From JAAZPT01 sp034180455 (GTDB lineage Bacteria > Bacillota > Clostridia > Christensenellales > Aristaeellaceae), in the NCBI GenBank assembly GCA_034180455.1, contig JAXFOG010000031.1, positions 1 to 64,000 on the forward strand: 64,000 nucleotides of DNA, given 5' to 3'. The notes beneath the pieces are model-generated. The model was not told where the DNA came from. It made no database searches and was given only the letters and a program-made list of their open reading frames with translations. This document shows positions 1 to 8,339 of this stretch, piece after piece (the stretch's first letter is position 1; each line of letters starts with the position of its first letter). The translations under genes and the position numbers were made by a program.

Positions 1-453
1 ATACCTCTTGTGCCAGCAGTACCAGGTATAAGATTGGGTCTATCCAATATTGTGCTTATATATGCGCTGGTGCTTATGGGCTTTAAGCCGGCAGCATATC
101 TTATATTTATTAAGGTATCACTTGGTGGAATATTGTTTTTGGGTCCAATAGGCACTATGTATACATTAGCCGGCTCAGTGCTGAGCCTTGTAAGCATGTA
201 TATGGTGTTGCGTTTCAAGCTATTTAACATTGTGGGAATGAGTATAATAGGCAGCGTTGCCCACATGGCAGGGCAGCTAATAGTAGCTTATTTCAATCTT
301 GGGTGGCTTGTGGTGCTGGCCAACTTGCCGTTTTTGCTTATAGCATCAGCAGTAAGTGGCGCATTCATAGGGATTTTGTCAATATATTTGCTAAGACATA
401 TCTCAAAAATTTATACAGAATATAGGGATAGATTAGAGGAATTAGGAGTATAA
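1..453 (+). CDS. Gx transporter family membrane protein (5' truncated)
   Basis: The reading frame is open from base 1, and the first residues (IPLVPAVPGIRLGLSN) form the conserved amphipathic loop that follows the first helix in the Gx transporter family, once annotated as heptaprenyl diphosphate synthase component I. The true start therefore lies outside the window, and the GTG at base 10 is only an internal valine. About five hydrophobic helices remain, with small-residue-rich segments as in ECF-type S components. The gene is followed after one base by an FMN-binding protein gene; that pairing is common in Clostridia and resembles part of flavin-based electron-export loci. A transport or membrane-flavoprotein accessory role is inferred. 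The substrate is unknown. Confidence 0.8.
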   Translation: MPLVPAVPGIRLGLSNIVLIYALVLMGFKPAAYLIFIKVSLGGILFLGPIGTMYTLAGSVLSLVSMYMVLRFKLFNIVGMSIIGSVAHMAGQLIVAYFNLGWLVVLANLPFLLIASAVSGAFIGILSIYLLRHISKIYTEYRDRLEELGV

Positions 454-454
454 A

Positions 455-1027
455 ATGGAAAAAAAGTTTACTTTGCCAGCGTGGCTCGTGTTGACCATAG
501 TATCTATAGTTGCAGCTGTTTTACTTGCATACACCAACATGAACACCAGAGATATTATAAAGGCTCGCGCAGAAGAAGCTGTTCAGGAGTCTATGAAAGA
601 GCTTATTCCTGATGCAGGCTTTTTTGAAGACATGAATTTAGAAGAAAATAGTGTCTTGGATCGCATAAGCTTAGCAAAATCAGGTGAAGATACAATAGGC
701 TATGTAAGTCAGATTACAAAAGCTGGTTATGGTGGACCTATTGAAGTGCTGGTAGCAGTGGATAAAGACTCAAAGCTTTTAGGCATAAGCGTTGGAGGCT
801 CTGAATTTAAAGAGACTGCTGGACTTGGCTCTCATGTAAAAGAACCTGAGTTTAGACAGCAGTTCGTCGGGCTAAGCGCTCCTCTAAAGTTTGAAAGAGG
901 ATTGTTTGGCAAAGGCAAGAACGAGCCTGGTGAAGTAGATGGCTTGAGTGGAGCCACAGTAAGCTCTCTTGCAGTATTCAATGCAGTAGATGTAGCACTG
1001 AACGAAATGGCAAAATTGCTTAAGTAA
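455..1027 (+). CDS. Membrane-anchored FMN-binding domain protein (RnfG/NqrC-like)
   Basis: This 190-residue protein has one N-terminal membrane helix (about residues 8-27) followed by an extracytoplasmic FMN-binding domain. The motif SGATVSS at 165-171 matches the covalent flavinylation site of RnfG/NqrC-type proteins, in which ApbE attaches FMN to the threonine of SGAT (here Thr168). ETAGLGSH near residue 120 is also typical of the domain. A strong site (TTAGGAGTATAAA) precedes the ATG. It probably carries electrons at the outer face of the membrane together with the upstream Gx protein. No apbE or further rnf gene lies in the window, so the electron donor and acceptor cannot be named. Confidence 0.85.
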   Translation: MEKKFTLPAWLVLTIVSIVAAVLLAYTNMNTRDIIKARAEEAVQESMKELIPDAGFFEDMNLEENSVLDRISLAKSGEDTIGYVSQITKAGYGGPIEVLVAVDKDSKLLGISVGGSEFKETAGLGSHVKEPEFRQQFVGLSAPLKFERGLFGKGKNEPGEVDGLSGATVSSLAVFNAVDVALNEMAKLLK

Positions 1028-1050
1028 ATTGTTTAAGCTGATATAATATT

Positions 1051-1090
1051 AAAAAGCGTAGACTATTGTATCTACGCTTTTATTTTGTTG
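1051..1090 (+). terminator. Rho-independent terminator after the FMN-binding gene
   Basis: An 11-bp stem (AAAAGCGTAGA pairing with TCTACGCTTTT) with an 8-base loop is followed by TATTTTGTTG. It lies 24 bases after the stop codon. Confidence 0.8.
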
Positions 1091-1116
1091 TAATTTAGGC
1101 TAATTTCATTTATAAT
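1088..1116 (+). promoter_or_regulatory. Sigma-A-type promoter for the zinc ribbon/TPM genes
   Basis: TTGTAA (1088-1093) and TATAAT (1111-1116) are separated by 17 bases, directly after the terminator and 35 bases upstream of the chosen start codon at 1151. Confidence 0.6.
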
Positions 1117-1150
1117 TATACTAAGTTATAAATGAATGAGAGGTGATACT

Positions 1151-2182
1151 GTGTCTGCAATAACGTTTAAGTGTAAAAATTGTGGAGCATTCATAGAATT
1201 CAACCCTAACGATCAGAACTTCAAGTGTAAATACTGTGGAGCCGAGTACACCGAGCAAGAAGTGCTGGCAGAAACAAAGGAAGATACCGTTAGCAAGCCA
1301 GAAGAATCTAGTGAAAAAGTATATAACTGCTCAAACTGTGGAGCAAGTATAGTTATGGATGGAACTCAATCTTCTGGTGAATGCTACTATTGCCATAGTC
1401 CAATAGTGCTAGAGGGAAAACTAAGCAACGAGTATAGACCACAAAATGTAATACCATTTGAGTTTGATAGGAAGGCTGCCGAAAAGAAATTTTTGGATCA
1501 CACCAAGAAACTGAGATACCTACCAAGAGATTTTTTCTCAAACAGCAGATTAAAAGAGTTAAGTGGAGTCTATTACCCCTACTTTGATAGTGATGTATCT
1601 GTTGATGCATCTTTTCAGGGAGTTGGCACAACTGTGAGCAGCTATCGCTCTGGCAAATACGAGTATACAACTACCAGATACTATAATGTTGTAAGGGAAG
1701 GCGAAATATCTTTCCATAATGTTTTTAATTCTGCACTTTCCACAAGGCGTGACAAAATGGCAGAGGGAGTACTTCCATTTGACAAGGATAATATGAAGAA
1801 TTATTCTCCAGCATATCTTGCAGGCTTTATGGCAGAAAGACGCGATAGGAGCGAAAATGATGTTGCCAAAGATGTTGACGCAGAGCTTGATGGATACATA
1901 GAGCCTGTGCTTACACAAGACGCCGAATGCCATTACGAAACATTGCAAGGCACACATACCTATACCATAAAGGATAGAGCCATGCGCTATCTTATGGTGC
2001 CAACATGGGTGCTTACATACATTGGCGCAGATAAAAAAACTTACTATTACTCAATGAACGGCCAAACGGGCAAGACTGTTGGAGAATTTCCTTTATCTCG
2101 CAAGAAGCTGTTCCTGCACTCGCTAATATCAGGATTGATTGTGGCTGGCTTGCTTTTGCTAGGAGGTAAGTTTATATGGTAA
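1151..2182 (+). CDS. Double zinc ribbon membrane protein of unknown function
   Basis: GTG at 1151 is chosen rather than the in-frame ATG at 1136, because AGAGGTGAT lies directly upstream of the GTG and would fall inside the longer reading. The protein has two CxxC...CxxC ribbons (Cys 8/11/26/29 and 60/63/78/81), like the TFIIB-type zinc ribbon proteins often found beside TPM-domain genes. A long soluble region follows, and the C-terminus carries one membrane helix. The last seven bases overlap the next gene, which suggests translational coupling. A role in membrane protein assembly or stress handling is inferred from the TPM neighbour; no enzyme motif was seen. Confidence 0.75.
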   Translation: MSAITFKCKNCGAFIEFNPNDQNFKCKYCGAEYTEQEVLAETKEDTVSKPEESSEKVYNCSNCGASIVMDGTQSSGECYYCHSPIVLEGKLSNEYRPQNVIPFEFDRKAAEKKFLDHTKKLRYLPRDFFSNSRLKELSGVYYPYFDSDVSVDASFQGVGTTVSSYRSGKYEYTTTRYYNVVREGEISFHNVFNSALSTRRDKMAEGVLPFDKDNMKNYSPAYLAGFMAERRDRSENDVAKDVDAELDGYIEPVLTQDAECHYETLQGTHTYTIKDRAMRYLMVPTWVLTYIGADKKTYYYSMNGQTGKTVGEFPLSRKKLFLHSLISGLIVAGLLLLGGKFIW

Positions 2183-3888
2183 AACGTATATTTGCGACGA
2201 TATTTGCTATAGTATTAGCACTAAGCTGCCTATCGTACGGACAAGCTGCTTATGATTTTTCTAGCCATGTGATAGATGACGCACAAGTACTGTCTAGGAG
2301 TGAAAAGCAAAATCTAATAAAGAGCATAGAAGATTTTCATAATAAATATGACTTGCCTATATATATTATAAGCACAGACAGTGTAGAGCTTGATGATACA
2401 GACGACTACTGTGATTCTGTGATAGAAAATAGTGGCTATGACTTTAGCAAGGATAAAAGCTATGCCCTTATCATGTTCAATTTTAAGACGAACAAGATAA
2501 ATACTTTATGTATGGGTCGTATTAAGCACTTTATTGATTCTGAAAACAGAAAATATATAACAGGTAAAGTAAACGAGGGAATACAATCCGTAGGATATTA
2601 CAAAGGTTATAGTGAATTTATAAGCCTAGCTGGAGATTATCTTGATAATACGCTTGATGATAAGATAAAGCAAGATAAAACTGCTAAAAAAAGCAATATA
2701 TCCGATGAAAAGAAACAGGAAAACACAGACTACACATTATATATATCAGATGATGCAAACTTGCTTACAGATGAGGAAGAAGCAAAGCTTGTAGAAAAAA
2801 TCAAACGAGTAGCGCAAAACAGAAATATCTCTCTTGTGATAGTTACAAGCAATGATGTGCCAAAAAATAAGACGCAGGAATATGCAGATGATTTCTATGA
2901 TTATGGTGGATATGGACTAGACGAAGAAAAGTCAGGCGCTCTACTGCTACTTGATATGAAAAATAGACAGCTCTATATATCCACAACTGGCAAGATGATT
3001 GATATTATAGATGATCAAAGAGAGGATAGCATATTTGATCTTGCTATTTCTAAAATGAAAAGCAAAGATTATTATGAAGTATGCAATATATTCCTGAGCC
3101 TTGCTAGCAAATATGTAGAAAGTGGGGCTAAAAAAGGAACATTTAGATACGACGATAATAGGTATAAGGATGTAGATTTTAGCTCGTTTATTATTGATGA
3201 TGCAAAACTTTTTGGTGATGCTGAAAGAAGTAATATTGAAAGCCTAATAAAGAGAATTGCAAACAAGTCTGACATGGCTCTGGTAGTGGCAAGTGTAGAT
3301 GAACTAAACAAGGATCAGTATGATGGCTATGCAAGCAATCTTTATGAAAAAGGTGCTTATGGCTTTGATAGTGAAAAATCTGGTGCCTTGTTACTGATTG
3401 ATAAAGCAAACACTAGAATATACATATTTACAAATGGAAAAATGAAAAATGTTTTAAGCAAGAAACGCTTGCTTAAAGTACAGGAAGAGCTAGAACAACT
3501 TATTAAAGATAAAAATTATAGCGAAGAAACTATGAAATTCCTTACTATGTCGGAAAGGTATATAGTAAGTGGACCTGAAAAAGTAAACAAGATAACTGAC
3601 TTGGATATACTTATAGCTGCTGTAGGAGGAATTATAACTTTATTGATATTCTACTCAAGAGTATCTTCCAAATACAAGTTTAAACACAAGGCTTATATAT
3701 ATGATGTGCTTAACAACTGCGAAGCCAATATTCGCATTAGCGAGGATACATTTATTAGAGAAACTGTGGATCGTACATTAATAGAGACAGATAGCAATAG
3801 ATCATCTGGCTCAGGATTTAGTGGTGGATCGGGCACTCACTTTGGCAGCTCGGGTATAAGCCATGGAGGAGGCGGCAGAAGCTTCTAG
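2176..3888 (+). CDS. Secreted membrane-anchored protein with three tandem TPM domains
   Basis: AGGAGG nine bases upstream supports ATG 2176. A signal peptide (about residues 1-25) precedes three related domains at roughly 28-160, 183-315 and 336-465. Each starts with an I-DDA-L element and contains a Y/F-D-KS-AL-LI core, the pattern of the TPM domain (YgcG/Psb32 family). A membrane helix follows near 477-494, and then a cytoplasmic tail that ends in a Gly/Ser-rich stretch (GGGGRSF), a usual end for YgcG-type proteins. Family members normally carry one TPM domain, so three copies in one chain stand out. The domain is linked to membrane protein quality control in other bacteria; the exact role here is unknown. 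Confidence 0.82.
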   Translation: MVKRIFATIFAIVLALSCLSYGQAAYDFSSHVIDDAQVLSRSEKQNLIKSIEDFHNKYDLPIYIISTDSVELDDTDDYCDSVIENSGYDFSKDKSYALIMFNFKTNKINTLCMGRIKHFIDSENRKYITGKVNEGIQSVGYYKGYSEFISLAGDYLDNTLDDKIKQDKTAKKSNISDEKKQENTDYTLYISDDANLLTDEEEAKLVEKIKRVAQNRNISLVIVTSNDVPKNKTQEYADDFYDYGGYGLDEEKSGALLLLDMKNRQLYISTTGKMIDIIDDQREDSIFDLAISKMKSKDYYEVCNIFLSLASKYVESGAKKGTFRYDDNRYKDVDFSSFIIDDAKLFGDAERSNIESLIKRIANKSDMALVVASVDELNKDQYDGYASNLYEKGAYGFDSEKSGALLLIDKANTRIYIFTNGKMKNVLSKKRLLKVQEELEQLIKDKNYSEETMKFLTMSERYIVSGPEKVNKITDLDILIAAVGGIITLLIFYSRVSSKYKFKHKAYIYDVLNNCEANIRISEDTFIRETVDRTLIETDSNRSSGSGFSGGSGTHFGSSGISHGGGGRSF

Positions 3889-3890
3889 GA

Positions 3891-4895
3891 ATGCAAGATA
3901 AATTTGATATATTAGATGGCATAGGCGCAGAAATAAACGTATATGACCTAAATGGAAAAAACATAAAAGACTCAACTCAGCTTGCCACATCTATTTTGAA
4001 TAATATAGATGACAAGGTGCATGTTATAGGCAAGCTGAAGTTTTTGCGTGGCAAAAAATATATATTTTCTTGCAACGCTAGCGAAAGCAATGCGGTATTA
4101 AGCCTATGCAATAGGCTTGTAGAGTGCAGCAAAAACGATCAAAAAACCTATAGCGTTCAAGAAATTATTGAGAAAGCGCTTTCTGGCGAAATAAATGGTA
4201 AAGAAACTGTAAAACATTTGGAGGCTTTTAATTTACCCACTGAAATCTATGTTATAATATACATAGACTCCGATTCTTATGAGGAAGTGGCTCAGATATA
4301 TCCTTCTCCAGATGATATACTTGTAAAACTTCCCAGTGGTGGAGTCGCAGCAATGCATTTTATTGACAGCGAAGACATAGAGGATATACGAGAGTTTGTA
4401 ATGGCTCTTGCAGACACTGTAGAGCAGGAAATGGGTAAGAGCCTGTATTTTGGTGTCTCAGAGCATAAAAAAAGCCTTGATAAGATTTGTGAGGCAGGAA
4501 ACGAGGCCATAAAGAGCATTTCTATACATCAAAGACTCAATTATAAAACTAGCTGTGCATTTTACAATGATATGCTTTTGGAGCGTATTGTTATGAATGT
4601 TCCAGAAGATAAGCGTAGGGAGTACTGCGAAAGAATGTTTTCAAAACGCAGGCAAAAGCAGCTAACACCAGAGCTTATGGATACCATAGAGAGCTTTTTG
4701 GCACATGATTTAAATCTTGGCGAAACTGCAAAACATCTGTATATACATAGCAATACTCTTACATATAGGCTAAAGAAGATAAATAAGATATTTGATATAG
4801 ATATTAAAAGCTTTAGCGATGCAAATATATTTAAAATATTGCTTATTATGAAAAAGCTGGATAAATTTGAAGGAGAAATAAATGAAAAGATTTAA
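3891..4895 (+). CDS. PucR/CdaR-type helix-turn-helix regulator
   Basis: This 334-residue protein ends in a PucR C-terminal helix-turn-helix (about 275-320), with the diagnostic LNLGETAKHLYIHSNTLTYRL segment and a following LK-I stretch. The N-terminal and middle regions resemble sugar-diacid or GGDEF-like sensor parts of this family but match no ligand class I can name. The gene starts two bases after the TPM gene stop with only a weak ribosome site, which suggests coupling. It overlaps the protease gene by 14 bases. The tight linkage suggests that it controls this same operon; that is inference. Confidence 0.8.
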   Translation: MQDKFDILDGIGAEINVYDLNGKNIKDSTQLATSILNNIDDKVHVIGKLKFLRGKKYIFSCNASESNAVLSLCNRLVECSKNDQKTYSVQEIIEKALSGEINGKETVKHLEAFNLPTEIYVIIYIDSDSYEEVAQIYPSPDDILVKLPSGGVAAMHFIDSEDIEDIREFVMALADTVEQEMGKSLYFGVSEHKKSLDKICEAGNEAIKSISIHQRLNYKTSCAFYNDMLLERIVMNVPEDKRREYCERMFSKRRQKQLTPELMDTIESFLAHDLNLGETAKHLYIHSNTLTYRLKKINKIFDIDIKSFSDANIFKILLIMKKLDKFEGEINEKI

Positions 4896-6087
4896 AAAAG
4901 TCGCTTTAATCTGCATAGTTATTCTATGCGTAATTTTCTCAAGCTCATTTGCTAAACTTTTGGGTGAAGAAAAGGTAAGCATACCAAAGAGCGAATATGA
5001 AGAACTGCTAAAGTTTAAAGAAATGTTCAACATATATGAGGTGCTTGATAAGCGCTATTATATAGAACCAGATGAAAAGAAACTTATAGAGGGATCTATA
5101 AGGGGTATGATGTCTGGCCTTGATGATCCATATAGCGTGTATTATACTCCAGAAGAATTTGAAAAATATTGGGAAGAAGATAGTGGTGAGTATGCTGGAG
5201 TAGGCATGCAGATCACTTCAAAATTTGATGAAAATATATGTGTTATTTCTAGAGTGTTCCAAGGCTCACCTGCTGAAGAAGCAGGAATAAAGAAAGGCGA
5301 TATATTTATCAAAGCTGGAGATATAGACGTTTATCCAAATAACCTACAAGAGGCTGTGGACTTTATACGTGGCAAAAAGGGAACAAAGGTAAAGCTTACC
5401 ATGATGCGTGGAGATGAAGAGCTTCTGTTTGATGTAGAGCGTAGAGATGTTCATATCAATCAGGTGGAAACAAAGTACATGGATGGAGATATTGGATTGA
5501 TACAGCTTTATGAATTCTCTGGCGAAAGTGGAAAAGAATTCAGTAAGGCACTAAATCAGCTTATAGATAAGGGCGCAAAAGGAATAGTTATTGACCTTAG
5601 AGATAACCCAGGTGGATGGGTAAATAACGCTCGAGATATTGCCGATCTTTTCGTAGAGAATGACACTCTTTGCTATTTCCAGTACAGAGATGGAACTAAG
5701 GAATACATTAAGACTGGTAAAGGCAAAATGAGCATACCTATGTCAATAATCATCAATGAAAACTCTGCGTCTGCATCAGAATTATTCACTGGCGCTATGC
5801 AGGATTACGGCCTAGCTGATGTAGTAGGCACAGTAAGCTATGGTAAGGGTATTGCTCAGGAAATTATGGATGTAGGTGATGATGGAGCTGGATTCCAGTT
5901 TACTGTTGCACAATACTTTACACCAAAGGGCAGAGCAGTGCATAAGAAAGGAATAACACCAGACTACATAGTAGAGTTGGGAGAAGACATAAACAAGGAA
6001 TTTGAATTTGGAAGTCTAGAGGATCCTCAACTTAAAAAAGCCTATGATCTAGTGATAAAAAAGGTAGAAAAAGAGGCTAACAAGTAG
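4882..6087 (+). CDS. S41 carboxyl-terminal processing peptidase (CtpA/CtpB/Tsp family)
   Basis: AAGGAG precedes ATG 4882. The 401-residue protein has a signal or anchor helix (7-25), an N-terminal helical part, a PDZ domain (about 108-190) and the S41 protease core. Aligned to E. coli Tsp, the catalytic serine is Ser297 in NSASASE and the general base is Lys322 in SYGKG, with the same 25-residue spacing. Asp308 in MQDYG matches the third key position of Tsp. Such enzymes trim or degrade envelope proteins from the C-terminus on the outer face. The 14-base overlap with the regulator gene implies coordinated expression. Confidence 0.92.
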   Translation: MKRFKKVALICIVILCVIFSSSFAKLLGEEKVSIPKSEYEELLKFKEMFNIYEVLDKRYYIEPDEKKLIEGSIRGMMSGLDDPYSVYYTPEEFEKYWEEDSGEYAGVGMQITSKFDENICVISRVFQGSPAEEAGIKKGDIFIKAGDIDVYPNNLQEAVDFIRGKKGTKVKLTMMRGDEELLFDVERRDVHINQVETKYMDGDIGLIQLYEFSGESGKEFSKALNQLIDKGAKGIVIDLRDNPGGWVNNARDIADLFVENDTLCYFQYRDGTKEYIKTGKGKMSIPMSIIINENSASASELFTGAMQDYGLADVVGTVSYGKGIAQEIMDVGDDGAGFQFTVAQYFTPKGRAVHKKGITPDYIVELGEDINKEFEFGSLEDPQLKKAYDLVIKKVEKEANK

Positions 6088-6116
6088 TTTGAACTAGCAA
6101 ATCCAAAGGTTTATAT

Positions 6117-6124
6117 GCTATAAT
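6117..6124 (+). promoter_or_regulatory. Extended -10 promoter for xpaC-telA
   Basis: TGCTATAAT (an extended -10 element; hexamer at 6119-6124) lies 47 bases upstream of xpaC. No good -35 box was found at the usual distance, as is common for extended -10 promoters. Confidence 0.45.
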
Positions 6125-6170
6125 TATGATTGATGCAAATTTAATTGTGGATATTTATTAGGAGAAATGT

Positions 6171-7013
6171 ATGCCAAAGTCCAAAAGTCAAATATATAAA
6201 GAAAAAAAGAAGCGTGGGAAGATATTCAAGTGGTCGGCATGGGGCCTTACCTATTGGATAGCAAGCGCTATATTCTGGCCTTTGGGAATATTCAAATGGT
6301 TTATAATTTTCCCCGTAGGTGCCACTCTAGGCAAAATAGCTCAAGCATTTGGAGAAGGACTTGATACTAGCAAGAATCTTAGCAAGAGCAACAAGCAGCT
6401 TATAGAAGAGGAGGTTGCTCGCCAGAAGGCAGAAGAGGAAGCTAAAAAGCAGGCTGAAGAGCAAAGGCTTAAAGCAGAGCAAGAGGCCAAGCAGGCTCAG
6501 GAAAAGCTGCAGAAAGAAAAAATGCAGCAAGGCAGAACGGGTATAAAAGAAGTGGACGATCTGCTGGATGTAGGTTGGGAAACTTTAAACAACATACATG
6601 AGCAAAACTTGCTTATACCTGATGAGGAATTCACATCTATAATAGATGAGCTAGAAGCTAAAATTATAAGGATCCTTAAAGAAGTGGAAAGAGATCCAAG
6701 CGATGCTCCAAAGGTGCGTAAGTTTATGAACTACTATCTTCCCACTACCTTAAAGATGCTTATAAAATATGCAGAACTTGAGAAGGCAAAAGTTAAGGGA
6801 GAAAACATAGATTACGCCAAGCAAAAGATAGAAGATGCTGTAAAAGTAGTAAGCTCTGCTTGCGACAAGCAATTAGAGATGCTTTATCAAGAAGAAATAT
6901 TAGATGTAACTACGGATATACAAGCTATGGAGCAGATGCTAAAGCGTGATGGATTCGTAGAGAGCGAATGGGATCAGATACAGAAACAGAATAATACAGA
7001 AGGAGCGCATTAG
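6171..7013 (+). CDS. xpaC: XpaC-like membrane protein (5-bromo-4-chloroindolyl phosphate hydrolysis family)
   Basis: AGGAG eight bases upstream fixes ATG 6171. The 280-residue protein has a basic N-terminus, two adjacent membrane helices (about residues 22-57), a charged Glu/Lys/Gln coiled coil (about 75-120) and a helical C-terminal domain. That order matches the XpaC family, which nearly always sits directly upstream of telA, as here with a one-base gap. The name comes from a screen phenotype and does not show a phosphatase active site. A scaffold role for TelA at the membrane is plausible but unproven. Confidence 0.75.
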   Translation: MPKSKSQIYKEKKKRGKIFKWSAWGLTYWIASAIFWPLGIFKWFIIFPVGATLGKIAQAFGEGLDTSKNLSKSNKQLIEEEVARQKAEEEAKKQAEEQRLKAEQEAKQAQEKLQKEKMQQGRTGIKEVDDLLDVGWETLNNIHEQNLLIPDEEFTSIIDELEAKIIRILKEVERDPSDAPKVRKFMNYYLPTTLKMLIKYAELEKAKVKGENIDYAKQKIEDAVKVVSSACDKQLEMLYQEEILDVTTDIQAMEQMLKRDGFVESEWDQIQKQNNTEGAH

Positions 7014-7014
7014 T

Positions 7015-8199
7015 ATGGAAAATAAGACACCGGAGCTTACCTTTGATATGGGAGAGCAGGCTGTAGCAACTGCAGAGCAGGTGCTGGATAAGCAGCTTAG
7101 CGATGAGGAAATCGCAAAGGAAATGGACAAAGTAAAAAATCATGAATTTGAGCACATGCCTCAGCTGGATGGCGCAGAGTTGAGCTCGGAAGATGAGGAA
7201 AATATCAATGCGTTTGTAGATCAGATAAATCTGAATGATGCCGACAACATATTGCTCTATGGTTCAGCTGCTCAGAAAAAAATTGCTGATTTTAGCGATT
7301 CAGCAATACTTACTATAAAAAACAAAGACTCTGGCGAAGTTGGCGATATGCTAGTAGATCTTATTGGCAAGCTAAAAGGCTTTAACGATTCTACTGAGAA
7401 GCCAAAGGGAATAGCAGGACTGTTCTACAATGCCAAACGCCAATTAGAAAATATGAAGAACAAGTACGAAACCGTAGAAGTAAATGTGGAACAGATAGCT
7501 ACGGAGCTTGAAAATCATCAGGCTGCATTGCTTAAGGATATAGCAATGTTTGATATGATGTATCAGACAAATGCCAATTATTTCAAAGAGCTTACAATGT
7601 ATATTATTGCTGGCCAGCGCAAGCTAAAGCAGGAACGCGAGACAACGCTAAAGGAGCTAAAAGACAAGGCAGAAAAAACTGGCGATGCACTAGACGCTCA
7701 AAAAGCTAATGACTATGCGCAACTCTGCGATAGATTTGAAAAAAAGCTATATGATTTGGAACTTACAAGGCAGGTAAGCTTGCAGATGGCTCCACAGATA
7801 AGGCTTTTGCAGAATAACGATAGCTTGCTTATAGAGCGCATACAAAGCACCTTAAGCAACACATTGCCACTATGGAAGAGCCAGATGGTTATAGCTATGG
7901 GCTTGCATAGAAGTCAGCAGGCTCTAAAGGCTCAAACAGAAGTTACCAATATGACAAATGAGCTGCTGCGCAAGAATGCTGCCAAGCTTAAAACAGGCAC
8001 AATTGAGACTGCAAAACAATCAGAACGTGGCATAATTGATATAGAAACTCTTGTAGAAACAAATCGCAATCTGATAGACACCATAAGCGAAGTAATGAAG
8101 ATACAAGAAGAAGGCCATGCGAAGCGCCTTGAAGCTGCCAAGACTCTTGTAGAGATAGAAAACGAGCTAAAGAAAAAGCTTGTGGAGATAAAGAGTTAA
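7015..8199 (+). CDS. telA: TelA/YceH-type toxic anion resistance protein
   Basis: GAAGGAG precedes ATG 7015. The 394-residue, mostly helical, soluble protein has family hallmarks: a PKGIAGLF-like segment near residue 134, LEKH-like helices, and a long conserved C-terminal helical region (LPLWKSQMVIA near 278, then LRKNAAKLKTGTIE and DIETLVETN). TelA proteins are associated with tellurite and lantibiotic or other envelope-stress tolerance, but their biochemical action is unknown. It forms a two-gene operon with xpaC and ends at a strong terminator. Confidence 0.88.
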   Translation: MENKTPELTFDMGEQAVATAEQVLDKQLSDEEIAKEMDKVKNHEFEHMPQLDGAELSSEDEENINAFVDQINLNDADNILLYGSAAQKKIADFSDSAILTIKNKDSGEVGDMLVDLIGKLKGFNDSTEKPKGIAGLFYNAKRQLENMKNKYETVEVNVEQIATELENHQAALLKDIAMFDMMYQTNANYFKELTMYIIAGQRKLKQERETTLKELKDKAEKTGDALDAQKANDYAQLCDRFEKKLYDLELTRQVSLQMAPQIRLLQNNDSLLIERIQSTLSNTLPLWKSQMVIAMGLHRSQQALKAQTEVTNMTNELLRKNAAKLKTGTIETAKQSERGIIDIETLVETNRNLIDTISEVMKIQEEGHAKRLEAAKTLVEIENELKKKLVEIKS

Positions 8200-8220
8200 A
8201 GTTTATATTCTTAAGTATTT

Positions 8221-8254
8221 ACGGTAACGGAGTATTATCCGTCTACCGTTTTTT
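8221..8254 (+). terminator. Terminator after telA
   Basis: ACGGTA pairs with TACCGT and encloses an inner ACGGA/TCCGT stem. Six T residues follow. Confidence 0.8.
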
Positions 8255-8339
8255 AAAAATATGCATGTTATATATTGTAGATTATTATAAACTTTTGACG
8301 GATATTTATTAGAACAAAACAAGGGGTAAATTTATTTTT

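Noticed and set aside
10..453. GTG at base 10 as the start of the first gene
   Set aside because: The frame is open to base 1 and the residues before it match the conserved loop of the family, so the gene is cut by the window edge.
1559..1957. 132-codon minus-strand frame inside the zinc ribbon gene
   Set aside because: The sense-strand gene has clear motifs and a ribosome site; the antisense frame has neither.
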